This document shows, piece after piece, positions 29,501-42,600 of a stretch of DNA of 64,000 bases. The stretch is from Chrysomallon squamiferum (taxonomy: Eukaryota; Mollusca; Gastropoda; Neomphalida; Peltospiridae), in assembly GCA_012295275.1 (NCBI GenBank), contig CM022665.1, forward strand, positions 31,816,022 through 31,880,021, in the 5' to 3' direction. A program made the translations under genes and the position numbers. Each line of letters starts with the position of its first letter. Position 1 is the stretch's first letter. Below the pieces are notes generated by a model. It searched no databases. It was given only the letters and a program-made list of their open reading frames with translations, and was not told the DNA's origin.

Positions 29501-29849
29501 TATTTTAAATCATAGTTAGAAGCTTACATAAATATTTCACATTCTTTAAAATTGATGATTTTTTTAAAAACTGAGAAACTGAATATAAAGAAAAATGTTA
29601 AATAAGCAAGTATTAAAAATAACTTTTGAAAGACAAAGAACATTTTTACCTCTTTTTTTTTTATCAGTTTCTGCTAATTATAGTTTATCTAAAAGATTTT
29701 GTCATTTCATCAGCCATGTCCACTTAAAAAAGTTTTCAAATTTAAAAAAACATATGATAAATATTAAGTAAGAGTTCACCTTTTGACATTCTTTTTTTCA
29801 ATCTCACTAGACCAACTTTTTGTATATTTTCATTATAAAAAAAGGTCAG

Positions 29850-30075
29850 TAAACTCCAGAAATGTCTCTGAAAGAGAGATATACCTCTGAAATGTTTATG
29901 TAATGAATAAAATAAAGATAAATCTCTAAGATATTTCTGTAATGAATAATAAGATGATAAACCTTTGGGATGATTCTGAAATGATTACAAGGATGATAAA
30001 CCATCTTTGGAATGTTTCTGTAATGTCCAAAAGGTAGATAAACCTTTAGTATGTTTCTCAAATGAACAGAAATAA
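29850..30075. repeat. Diverged minisatellite, about 36-bp unit
   Basis: Units resemble 'ataaacctttgggatgtttc' plus 'tgtaatgaataa'. The minus-strand reading shows a roughly 12-residue repeat of the HYRNIxxVYL type, again because the period is close to a multiple of three. Confidence 0.75.
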
Positions 30076-30619
30076 GATAAAATAAAGGTGCACATCCTTT
30101 AAGAATGCCAGTTGATGAAAGATACCTTCATGAAATGTGAGTTGTTTTTTTCCTGGTGCTGATACTAGCTATATTTATCTCTAGATATTCCAGTTTTTAA
30201 CTGCTTGTCATGTTCATTTAAGAAAACAGTATTTCAAAAATTCTTCAAAGCCTCTTTGCAATCACATTCATCACATATCATAAACTGGGGATGATGTTTC
30301 GTGAAAGTGCTGACATTGTCTAACTCTTCGGCCAACCAATTTGTTGAAAAATTACAAAACACATGTCTAAGTGGTTAATACTTATAAAGGTTATTTTTAC
30401 TTAAATCCCTTTAAATTATTTGATTTGGGTTTATATAAAAGTGTTTTTGCTCAGCAATTGTAACTAGAAGGCTGTTATAAAGCAATAATAACTGGGGCAG
30501 ATCTATAGGGGTCTTTCTTTATCATGTATTTATCTTTGTCTTGTCTATCTTGTTTCTCTGTGAGTCTCAATTTCTCATTTCTCTCTTTCTATCATATTCT
30601 TATTTATGTTCTTAAAACA

Positions 30620-30651
<32 letters not shown>
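30620..30651. repeat. (AAT)n microsatellite
   Basis: A pure AAT tract; the poly-Asn open frame on the plus strand is repeat-derived. Confidence 0.95.
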
Positions 30652-30653
<2 letters not shown>

Positions 30654-31463
30654 TCTTAATATATTTATTTACTTTAATAAAAAAATACATATCATCTGCT
30701 TATGAGCACTTAATAATTTCGTTTTAATATCTTTTTAAACATTATTTTATATTACATTTACACCATCAGTTACACTAACTAGATACTTCACCTATATCAC
30801 ACAGCATGATGTCCACACTAGCAATGAGCAAAGATATTTGTTTTTGCTGTCCAGAATCTACATAATAAATAGGCTGGACACAAGGGATGTTTTGATGATT
30901 AAGTGTGTCTGGTCAATCTAAGTAATCCCCAGAAGCATTCCATTATTATTAATACAAAGATTAAATCTTTGGTCACTCAGTTTAACTGGGCAGCATTACA
31001 GATTAAGTTAGCTTCCTGACTAACCAGTGTCAGTATAAATCATACTGGACACATTTAGTGAGACAGAGAGACAGACTTTTTATATTTATTTTGTTATTAA
31101 ATATGAGATATTTATTTTATGAGTTAATAATATAGACACATATGAAGATTTGGCTGGGCTAGATTTAATAGTGCTTGGCTTTCTTTTCATTTTTATCTTA
31201 TTTTGAAAAAAAAAATTCTTTTCTGTTATTTTTAAGATATTTCTTTATATTTATAATGTATTTTCATGGAAAGCAATCTTTTTCTTTCTGTTATTTTATA
31301 ATTTATAATTTTTTTTATTTTATTTTTTTTAAATTTGAATTTTATAAATTATTTTTAAATTTCAGCCACTGTAATTAAGTTGATTAAAAAGGTCAGCTTA
31401 ATATTACTTATTTTTTTTCTTCAACAGACTGTAAATTTAATATAATAAGCTTAACACACATAT

Positions 31464-31789
31464 GCTATGGAGCAAGGCATAACTTCATTATAAAACGTCT
31501 GCTTAAGATGCAGAGGGTTGTTTGATCAATCCTTCTTGGCAGACTCGTCAATATATTTTTCATTCTAGTCAAAAAAACTGGTACAACAAAAAGTGTGATA
31601 TGTACCATCTTGCCTGTTGTATGTTACATATAAAAGATCTCTTGCTGCTAACTGAAAAAAAGTAGCCCATGAAATGGTGGCAGTGAGTTTTCTGTCTCAT
31701 TATTGTGGTTGTCTATATTAAATCCTTCACTACCATGTAACCATAAATGAAATGCATGTCATTAAATAAAATAGTTCCTTCCTTCTTAG
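31464..31789 (+). mobile_element. tRNA-derived SINE, essentially full length
   Basis: The head is tRNA-like, with a stretch resembling D arm, anticodon arm (TCTGC / GCAGA stem) and a B-box-like GGTTGTTTGATCAATCC. It is followed by the central 'gatctcttgctgctaa' core, 'gtagcccatgaaatggtggcag', and a tail ending 'taaataaaatagttccttcc'. These parts occur in the same order in a SINE family widespread in molluscs, as I remember it. The copy is clearly diverged. A possible 10-bp target-site duplication (acacacatat) flanks it at 31,454-31,463 and 31,790-31,799, although that sequence is of low complexity. It is not expected to be functional as a tRNA gene. Confidence 0.75.
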
Positions 31790-33138
31790 ACACACATATA
31801 CACAACATATTTTTAAAATAACCAGACTTCTGTCAAGCTGTCTATCAGATAACCCATCCAAGAGGAAAGGTGCCAAAATGTTTTTTCCTCAGTCAGGTGA
31901 AATTTCTGATGACATCTATTCACACCTGTCTCAAACTCTCATTTTGTAAGTAACAAAAGACATTAAATCATGGAAAAGAGATTATAAGAAATGTAACACC
32001 ATGGAAAATGAAAAACAATTATTCTAGATCTCTGTCAAACAAAGAAGGTATGGTAATTATGCACTGAAGGTACATGATGATATTTAAAAAAAGGTATGAT
32101 AAAGAAACAGTTATTAAATATTATTTTTTTAGTTACTAAGGATGAAAGATGGCCAAAAAGTTTCAGTTTTGTTATAGGTATTCCAGTTTTTCAATATCAG
32201 TTGAAGGTGAAGGAGAATATGATAATTTGACGACCAAAAACAAACAACAATATGTATGCCTTTAAAATGCAGTTGATTTGAAACAGGAATATAATTTTTG
32301 CCTCTCACAGAGAATAATACTATTAGAACATTATTCTGTATCTCTTAAGAATTCAAAGATATTTGATATTTGCATTTTATAAAAATGATCAATATTAACA
32401 CAAATTAATATGATAATTAAAGATAAAAAAAATTAATTAAAAATTAAGAATACATATCAGTTCTGTTTCAAGAACTGACAAGCAAGACAAATAAAATTTC
32501 TTTAATCACATTAATAAAAGTGAATATATATAAAGTAAAAATAATTAAATTACTGTAAGTTAACAAAAGTTGTTTTTATTCTTCATCTTAAAAAAAGATG
32601 TCAAAAATTATAACTTATCATGTATTATTTTTGTTCTCTTTCTGTAAAATTGCCAAATGTACAAATTTAGTTGCTGAGGAAAAAGTAATAGAGTATAAAA
32701 TTACACAATCAGAAGAAAAATATGATTATATTTGTTAATTTTTTTTTATCAAATACAAATTAAACAAACAGAGAATGTTTTTCATTCTGGGAATGACTAA
32801 TATTACAACTGAGATTATATAATAACATAAAAATTACACCAAAATATCTTTGGCTTCCATTTTTTGTTTTCATTTAATGTATGACAAAAAGAAAAATCTC
32901 ATCTGTTCCAGTTGAGTGATGCATGTCAATGTTAGCTGGCCTCCTGCTGTCTGAACCCATCACATCCCTCCTCATAATGAACTTACAAGACTTCAGCTAA
33001 CACTGGGGTGAGTAAGTTTTAAGATGAACCATTTTTTTTGTTGAAAAAACATGTTTACCAAGGCCCACCATGGGTGAACATGCATACATGACAGAGAACC
33101 TGTGCCGGCTCATCAAGCCTTTGTCAGCAAAACTCAGA

Positions 33139-33620
33139 TAAGTCTTGTAAACTCTTATACATTAGATAAGTCTTAAAAATTCTTATACACTGGAGAAGCC
33201 GTAAAAACTTCTACATTGGAGAAGTCTTAAAAATTCTTATACATTGAAGAATTAAAAACTCATATAAATTAGAGAAGTCTTAAAAACCTCTACACTGGAG
33301 AAGTCTCAAAAGCCTCTATACCATAGAAATCTGACAATTTCTTATATATTAGAGAAATCTTAAAAACTTAATTATGTTAAAGAAGTCCTAAAAAGTCTTC
33401 TACATTGGAGAAGTCTTAAATAGTTTTGAACCATATTGGAGAAGTCTTAAATAGTTTTGAACCATATTGGAGAAGTCTTAAATAGTTTTGAACTATATTG
33501 GAGAAGTCTTAAATAGTTTTGAACCATATTGGAGAAGTCTTAAATAGTTTTGAACCATATTGGAGAATCTTAAAAATTGTTATACACTGAAGAAGATTTG
33601 AAAATTCTTGTATATTGGAA
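33139..33620. repeat. Minisatellite array with a recently amplified 31-bp unit
   Basis: The outer part is a diverged array of units of about 27-32 bp built on 'ttggagaagtcttaaaaa'. Inside it, five near-identical 31-bp units run from 33,407 to 33,561 (start positions 33,407, 33,438, 33,469, 33,500 and 33,531), followed by a decayed copy at 33,562. The contrast in divergence shows a local, more recent expansion. Confidence 0.9.
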
Positions 33621-36074
33621 AAGAGTTGAAAACTCTGCAATAGTGATTACTGAAAACTTTGTCCAGCTGTGACATACTGGAGATGACTTGCTGATTTCAT
33701 CAGGTGCAACAGGTCAGATATCCAAGTCCCCTAAGACCCATTTATTATTATTTAATTTGTTTAACAGTGGTAATAGTTATAACAGAAGCCTAATTACTTT
33801 GACAATGTAATAAATATAAAGTACATTCTTTATTAATAATTTTTTTTATGTTTGATTCTTGTTGTTAAAAAATCTTTTAATAAAAATTTTAAAAATTAAA
33901 AATTAAAATATTAATAAAATTTATATTATTTCATCATTAATTCATCTTCTATTGCTTGTCAGATTGTTGTTAATTCCATTTTATGTAATCATCTTCATAA
34001 AATTACTTAAAACACATGTATTACATCTCTTACATTGGATATATTTTTCGAATATATATATTTAAAACCAGATATATTAAAATTCTTCTATACTTAGAAA
34101 AGTCTCTTATTTATGAAAGTAATCCATGCATATTAGAAGCTATGGTGGGGGGGGGTATCTCAGAAAAGGAAAGATTTCATTTTTGTTGTAGATGATTTTC
34201 ATGACTAAATATATTTACATATAAAGAAAAAGATCTTTTTGCAAAATTAGAGGAGGCTGATTATGATTTCCCTCGGTATCTGCATAATTGTATATCTAAC
34301 ATTTAAAAAGCAATTTCAAAATAGAAAAACTATTAATGCAAAGCATATATTTTTGTAACTTTGTTTTATTACCATGGATATCTTTTTACTTGTTAAAAAA
34401 TAATAATAATATTAATAAAAAAATGTTGGCCTTCACAATGTATTCCTGTTGGGTTACTCTTTAATATTCATGCATTCATTTCAGCCTGTTAGTTTGTATC
34501 AATAAACTGTATTAAGCCTACAATTATTCAGTATTTGTGGTGCCAGAACAAACAATAAAGATTATTTTATTACCAGTCAATAAAAAAAAAAAAAAAATTA
34601 AAATAATAAAGATGGCCAACTAGAACACACAATGAGAAATTACTCAGAAATCTAACCTTAGTTATCAATGCACCACTTTAACTGTCATGGCTGCTTACTT
34701 CTTATCATATAAAAGAATTACTAAGGGGAAGCAATCCACAGGGAAATCTCATAATTATCTAGGTAAAATGACCAACTTAACAATGAGGTTATCGAGTAAA
34801 GTTATGAGAGAATGACTCCCTTTAACTGTTTTATCTCAAATATGTTGTCTTCTTTGCTGTTTGAAATAGTACAGCTGTGTTTATAAACATACAGTGTATT
34901 ACTTGTAATGGTATTTTATTTCTTCATATATCACTTTTATTATTTCAAATTTATTACATTTTTATCACCCATGATCATCGAAACTTGCTTGCAAGTCAGA
35001 ATCAATTTTTGTAATATAGAAAATATAAAACAGCACACCAAAATGTACAGTCTAGAGAGGTTATTAATAATAAAAGATTTATACTGAAAATTCTTCCCTC
35101 ACTGGAATTAACTAATATTAAAATGTTTTTCATAGAAATGGAAGTAAATCTTTTGTACATAAATTAATAAAAAAATCTATGCCAGTGACTTTGGTGTCTT
35201 CTATAATTTCAAATACTTTTCAAAACAATCTGACAAAAACCAAAAACAACAACAAAGTATTATGTGCATTACAATTCTAAAACTCAAACATTAGGACTTG
35301 TTTATATTTCTACAAGAATTATTCCCAATTAAAAAAAAAGAAGAAAAAAAGATGTATATCTATTCTTCTGAAAATGTAGCTCAAGTAAATATATTATGAA
35401 GGCATATATTAAGAGGTCATGAAAACTGAACAAACATATTAACATGAATACTAATAACTAACCTTTAAGATGAGAACAAAAAAAGAAAGAAATTAAATTT
35501 TTTTATTTTATTCACTATAATATATAAAAACTGTTGCCAAAATCTGATCGCCTTAACTGTATTACCTACAGAATAAAATGTTAGTCTTAAAAAAAAGAGA
35601 GAAAAAGAAAAGCATTCTTCTCAACAAAGGAAAATATAAAATTGATAAAAGCTTCTATTTTGGCTGACAAACAATATCATAGGTGAGATAAAACTGGTAG
35701 AAAAAGATATGCAGGTGAAAGAAGTTTTCACTTGGTAACAGGTACTGCTGAAAGGAAAATCACTTTAGGGTGGATAGATAAAGCAGATAGCCAGATTAAC
35801 TATGTAATTCATCTTGTGAAGACAGATCTCATTTGATGGGTAGCACGATAAGAGATAGGCCACTAGGGTTGATTACAAAATATCTATTCAGGGGAATCGG
35901 TCAGGGATTCTTGGCACTGAATCCATGTTACACATTTACTATTAACATCCACCTTTGTGTGCCACTTAGTACAAAGTTTTGCTTCTGTTATTTGCCACCT
36001 GTTGAATAATGAAAAACCATATAAAATGTTAAAAAAAGCTTCAAACTGTGAAGACTATGTTATGATCAAGCTGA

Positions 36075-36210
36075 TGATGCTTTTACTGATTAGCAGCAAG
36101 AGTTCTTTTAATGAAGAAAATTTCAATGAAGAAGAAAGTTTATACCTCAGTCCATCATAAACAATTCATAGGCAGTGGTTGGAATGAGGAAAAAAATCAT
36201 AAGCCAGTTA
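36075..36210 (-). mobile_element. Minus-strand fragment of the molluscan SINE family
   Basis: The plus strand shows 'gattagcagcaagagttctttta' (the complement of the SINE core, interrupted here only by substitutions) and about 65 nt later 'ggcagtggttggaatgaggaa', the complement of the upstream 'tctcattccagccagtg' element. Order and spacing fit a reversed, diverged copy. It overlaps a 67-codon open frame that I therefore do not treat as a gene. Confidence 0.55.
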
Positions 36211-37914
36211 AATTCAAACAAGAATAAAGCCTGTGCAGTTTAAAAAGGAATGATCAGTATTTAAAATAACAAGAGAAATTCTTCCTTAACAACAACAACA
36301 ATAATATAAAAAAAAACATTAAAAATTTTCTCCTCAGGAATTTTATACAGCACAACTTATTTCTTTATACAAATAATAATTCTATTTCAGTTCTGTTGTT
36401 CAAAAACAGAAATTGTCTGAAAACTAAAAGAACATCCTTTGCAAATGACCACCCATTCTTCAAGAGATTCCAAATCATCACAGAAATATTTCCATGCATT
36501 CTAAAACCATATCTTTAGCTATATCAATAACACATCTTACAACTTGGTGACAGGTTTAACACACAAATCCTGCCCAATTTCCTTGCAGACCTGTTTTTAT
36601 AATGTTACTGAACACTGCAGAATGTTATCATTTGATCAGTCAAATTGGCTTAGCCATCTGTTTATGATATGGAATATCACAAGAAGTAAAATATAGCCTG
36701 ATAGCAAGATGAATTTGTTGACAAGTCATGGAGAGTTATCTGTGTAAAGTGATGGATGATTTGGAAATTTTAATATAACCACACCTCTGATTTTATTATC
36801 ATGTATGTAATAGAGGAGTTTTTAAAAATGTTAAACATTTATCCATTAAGTCATTGATTTGTATTATGTATCTTATATTTTTTAATTCTTGGAAAACAAT
36901 AATTTATCACTCAAACTAATGGGGTTTTTTTAAATTGTTAGATTAAAGGATTTAAATTATACAAGAGTTGAAATGACTGAAAAATTATGAATAGTATCAT
37001 AGTTATTAAAATGTTTATTAAGAATTAGTTTTTCCAGTGACTAAAATTAATCTTTGAATTTTCACAAATTTGTAATCATCATCGGTATAGTTTTGAAAAA
37101 ATAAAATAATGATATTGTTGATTTTAATTTTACATAATTTACAGAAAATAATTATACATCAATTAAAAATTATGTCTTGAGACAAATTAAAAATAGTAAC
37201 AGTAAAAATTAAATAGTAATGAAATATTTTTATTTACATAACTTTTTTACAACTGTACTAATAAAATATATTTTCAGTTGCAGATTAAAAAACATACAAA
37301 TACAAACACACACACAAAAATAAACCCTGAAACAGTCTACAAGAACTGTGTAGAATTATCATGCCATTCTCATTAATATGTAACTTTAAAAAAAATATGA
37401 TAAATCTAGAACAAGTGTTTTCTATGCTTCACAAGCTACAAAAATTACTATGTAATTTGTTCAAAATATATTATCGCAGACCTTTTATAACATTTTTTTT
37501 AGAAATAACTGAAAAAAAGAGGTATTTTTTCCCTCATTTTTTTAAAGTTTTCTTTGATAATTGTATTGCAACCATTTTTTTGGTTAATCAGTACTGTTAA
37601 AGCCTCTTTCATTATTTATTCTACTGTTGACATTACAACTGACAGAAAAAAGAACTGAGTGCTTAATTTGAGTGCCATAAACACTAGTGTTTGAGACTGC
37701 AGAAGTTCCAATAAAAGTGACACCTTTATTCAGTTAGAAGATTGATGACAACTGTTTGCTAGGTCATTACATCATTCTAAGAGTAACACCTCATAAAGAA
37801 ACTGATCTGAAATTTCTCAGACTTCTGACAGAATCAGAGAGGAGGCCACAGAAGTTGCAATACCTGGCTGTCTTATATAACTGATTTATAACCAGCCACA
37901 AAGATTGGAAGTAG

Positions 37915-38015
37915 GTTGAGACTCAGTGGTTAGTAGCATAATATAGGTAACAAGATCAATCCTCTTAAGTGTACCTAATGCAATATATCCCATTCAGCCT
38001 GCAGACTTTTACAAC
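37915..38015 (+). mobile_element. Possible SINE head fragment
   Basis: The stretch has a tRNA-like 'gactcagtggttagtagca', then 'gatcaatcct' and 'cccattcagcctgcag', resembling the head and next block of the SINE. The rest is not recognisable. Confidence 0.35.
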
Positions 38016-38989
38016 TTGTTTATCAAATATCACATTTGTGCTTTAAGAAAAAAAAAAAAAAAAAGTTATTTAGTTAATATTAAGAATCAGCCAGGTTTGG
38101 AATACCTGAAACCCTAATTATATATGCAATATAAGGAACCTAAAAAATTTATATTAGTTTATTAGTGTTATTATTTTACTAAATATTTATTAAGTGATAT
38201 ATTTAAAATTATGATAATATAATTCATTTTATTATTATTATTAATATTACCACTACAACTATTACTACTACTACTACAACTACATCTATTACTAACACAA
38301 CAAAGACCCATAAATGTATATCTGGTATGTTTAAAATTATATTTTTAACACTATGAAAATCAATCCTTATATAAACACTGATATCAGTATGTAACCAGTT
38401 CACTGAAACAAGAATCATCTTGAAGGAAAAATTCATACCATAACCAGAGCAATCTCTAAACCAGAACACAACATTACTTTTCCAAATGTTGAACAACCAA
38501 AACATATGGTCAGTACATACACACAAACAAACATATAATATATATATATATATATAAAGAACAACCATAGCAACTAAGACTTTGGACTAGATGGCCTCTT
38601 ACAGGAAATACTAGAAGTATAAGCAATAACATTAAGTGAACATGGTAAACTTTATACCAGTTTGTTTCTAAATACAAACAAGCCTAATTCTATGAAAACA
38701 GAAGTAACTTTACCATCATAATTCAAAACCAGCATGTTTTTCTTACCTCTCTTTATTATACAATATAAAAAAATATATCTTAGTAAATAAATGGATTTGT
38801 CTTTATGTACAGTGTAGATTTGTAAAAATGTGTGCCTTTCTAAGCAGTGATAAGTAAATGAAGAAATGACTAAACTTGCCATTATCTTTTGATTTTTCAC
38901 AAGTATTTTTTTCTTTTTTTATGTAATTAATTATAAAATACATCAAATTTTGTCTAGTCAGAACGAGACATGTTATTTTTAATGTAATG

Positions 38990-39620
38990 GTTTTGAAAAG
39001 CTGGATAAGATAGTGGGAAAGAAATGCTTACAAAAAATAGTATAACATGAGCAAAGTAATCTAACATCAGGATTCATTTTGTAATAACCTGTTTCATAAG
39101 AACATAGTTCCTGATATAATTTTGAGAGAGTACAGATAGAGTTTAGCCAAAATGATGATAAAAGTTCCAGTATTGCCAAATGATGGATAGAAGGAATCAG
39201 TAAGAATCTGGTCAAGATGATAATAAAAGAATAATAATAATAAAAAAAAACAACATTTGTGGCTTTGCCAAGATGATGATAAATGACATAAGTTATAGAA
39301 TAGCTAAAATGACTATAAAAGCAACCAGTTATAGTTTGGCCAAAATGATGATAAAACTACCAGTTAAGGTTAGTCCAGGAGAATGAAGCACAAAATAGGA
39401 TTTGGTAAAGAAGATGATATTTGCACTCAAACAGTTTGGGCTTAATGATAAAAGTACCAGTCATGATTAGTCCATAGCTATGGAAATAGACATCAGATGA
39501 TGATAAAATCATAATATTTAGTAAAGAATCTGATTAAAACCATTGGATACAGTTTGACATTGATGCTAAAAACACCATTTATGGCTTGAACAAAAGCACA
39601 AGTTATGGCTTGTTCTTGAT
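38990..39620. repeat. Diverged minisatellite, about 35-40-bp unit
   Basis: The unit is roughly 'ttggccaaaatgatgataaa' followed by 'agtaccagttata'. It recurs many times with substitutions and indels. The clearest copies are around 39,240-39,480. Confidence 0.75.
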
Positions 39621-42600
39621 CTGAAGATATATCTAACACATACACACACAATCAGGGAGTGGCACCTGCTTATAAAAACAGTTATGATGGGCCAATAGAA
39701 TTATTTTGTTGCTTGGAAACCCTGCAAGAAGCCTGATTTCTGCTGCTCTGAAGAAAAATAATCTTAAATACACACTTGCTACGATGGCTGATAGGAAATA
39801 AATGTGAAACAAATTCCTTAAATACTTGATTGCCTCAGCTTAGTGTTTTAAACATTACACTGATTTATGTCCATTTTAATTTGATAAAATTACTTTTCAA
39901 TGAAATTTGGAAAGAAATTCAGAGTACCAAAAAGAGATACTCTTGGAAGATAATACTGAAATATCAGTATCAATATCAATATATATAATAAACAAATAAT
40001 AGTGAAATATTATCAGTATTGTGAAAAAAGAATACAAGTTATATCGATACTGAAGGAAGTTAAAATAAATGGAAGAATATACAGATTCTTAAAATGGACT
40101 AACTGTTAAGCTAAAAATTTAAAACATTATTTGTCTTGAGAAATGAGTTAGTATTTCATCAAGAGGAGTTTAGACAGGTTTTTAAAATGTTGTATAATTA
40201 TAAGAAATATTTTAAAATTTGAATGCTTGTGTTTAAATGAGAAATAAGCAAACCATTGCTCTTTATTTTACAGCAAGATCCATTCTTTGATATATATATA
40301 TAGGCCTATATATATATTTTTTGTACTTTGGATATAAATTCAGTTTATTAGTGGAATTTTACACACTAGATAATGTTGATCAAAATTCTTAATTATTTTG
40401 TCAAGATACCATGTAAGAGTTAGTATCTTGTAATTTTGAAAATTACAAACCAGGCCTTGTGATTGTTATTAACACAACTGTTAGAGTTTGTTACACGCTG
40501 TTAAATTATCTGTATAAACCAAGTGTGAAATATTGTTTTGGTAATCTTTCCCAATGTCAGGAAAACATGAATGAAGCAATGTATATCATCTATTATACTA
40601 ATGGACAGGTTGTGATAAATTCTTGTATTGTTTTCAAGATATTTGTAAATTTCTTCATGGCACAATACCTTTATGTACAACACACTTAAAACAAAAAAAG
40701 AATTTTGATGCCAGAATTTAATTAGTATGATCATGCATACAGGTTACATTTGTGCACAAGTACACACACAGATTTATACACACAAACATATATATGCACA
40801 CACACGTACATAGATGGACAAAATTATCTATGTACATGTCTTCTCTCTAGAATTACAAATGATTATTTTCACACCCTGTGTAAACCAGCAACTGATCTGT
40901 TTAGTTGTTTTTTTTGGTTACTTTTGTTAGACATTATTGCTTTAAAATCTAACAGAGTGAAGAAGCTAAATATATTTTAGTTTCATAATTTTACAAATTT
41001 AACATGTCATAATAACCTGAATATTCAAATATATATATATAAATATGTGAGAAATACATACATACCACATTTTTTCAAAAAAGTCTAGTTTTTACATGGG
41101 TGATTAAGAATACATTTTTTTGTTTGCTTTTTCTGTTGGCATAATGATAAATACATCTGTGAAATGCATGTTCAGGTATGCATGTGTTTTTTTGTCCATG
41201 TTCATTAACAGTAAATAAGTCACAGACTAAAAATGTGTACAAGATTTTCATGCATTTCAGCACTGTGATGAATATAACAGTGTTACCTAATAGTAATACA
41301 TAGATAACTGGTTCTTGGAAAATAGTAATTAGTGTGTAAAATATTTTAACACCATTTGTTTCTCATAAAATAAAGTGTAGTCTACCACTGAAGACTGACT
41401 GATACAAATACAAGAGAAATACACATACACACAGATATATTAGATACACACATACATACAAAACAATTCATAAATACACAAACATACATACATACAGACC
41501 CATACACATACTTAACTATAGATATAGTAGTAAATGAAGTGAAAAATGAAGGACAGATGGATAGATATGGCCAGAAAGAGTTGAAGAAAGAAGTTGAAAA
41601 AAGAAAGATTATGAAAAATAGAATGTTTTTAAATAAAAGATAAGCATAAACATACCAAAACATTTAAAACTTTTCTCTGCAATATGACATAAAGAAAAGC
41701 ACATAAAGTTTGGATCATACAGAGTGAAGTCATAAAATACAAAAATAGCTTTATCTATCTGAAACTTTCAACACAAACCCATTCCACATTTATATTAACT
41801 AATCAGAGTACATTTTTTGTTGTTGTTTTTTAAACTGAAAGGAAAAAAAAAAGATGCAACTTGATAAAAACAAAGTGTATCAGTGTTGAAACTGTTTATG
41901 CCTGTGATACTGGAAGCCATGTTGGTTATTTCAAAGTTCTGTTTAGCTGACACTGAAAGATAGAAGATGGGAGTATATTTCCTGCAGTCAAATCATCATA
42001 CCCTGTGATTAAAACTTGAGGGAGTGTAGTGTGTTGCTATTTTTAACAAATACATCAGTCAACATCAAAAAGGAGTGAGCAATGTGAGCAGATTGTGTGA
42101 CCTTGTTACATGTGTAAGATACAAATTTGCTGTATGTTCCATGCAGAATAAAATGATAACTAAAAATGTCCGTTTCATTACATGCCAAAAAGATAACTTT
42201 ATATATGTTTTTGACCTGATATACAGACATTATTTTTATCTATTTCTTTTACTCCTGATTTCCTGTTATAGTAATATGTAATACTTTAAACACAACTGAT
42301 TAGTGGTAACAGATACAGAATAAGATATTCATTTTTGTTATTTAATTCTTTTAAGATAGAGTTTTTGTCATTTTCCAGCTTATTTCTTTTAATATTATAA
42401 AATCACTAAGGTATAAGTATGCATTTTGATAAATTCTCTATAGAAATGATTTTTTTTTAACTCGCATTCTGGTAGACATTGAAACAGTCCCTAAATAATA
42501 ATTTTCACTCATTCATTCACTCTTTCTCTCTATCTTTCCTCTTCTCTATCTCACTCTTTTTCACTCTGATTCTATATGATTTAATCCTTTCTTTTATTCA

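Noticed and set aside
31470-31540. tRNA-like sequence
   Set aside because: It is the degraded head of the SINE: the stems are imperfect and it continues directly into the SINE body, so it is not a functional tRNA gene.
32985-33130. Minus-strand reading with a CHVCMFTHGG stretch that looks like part of a zinc finger
   Set aside because: The frame is short with a stop at once downstream, has no second Cys/His pair and no splice-supported extension.
33139-33620. CRISPR-like regular repeats
   Set aside because: The units are contiguous without unique spacers, so this is a minisatellite in a eukaryotic intron.
38652-38900. Minus-strand open frame with an internal GAG|GTAAGA donor match
   Set aside because: There is no suitable acceptor and the peptide has no resemblance to NAV or another family.
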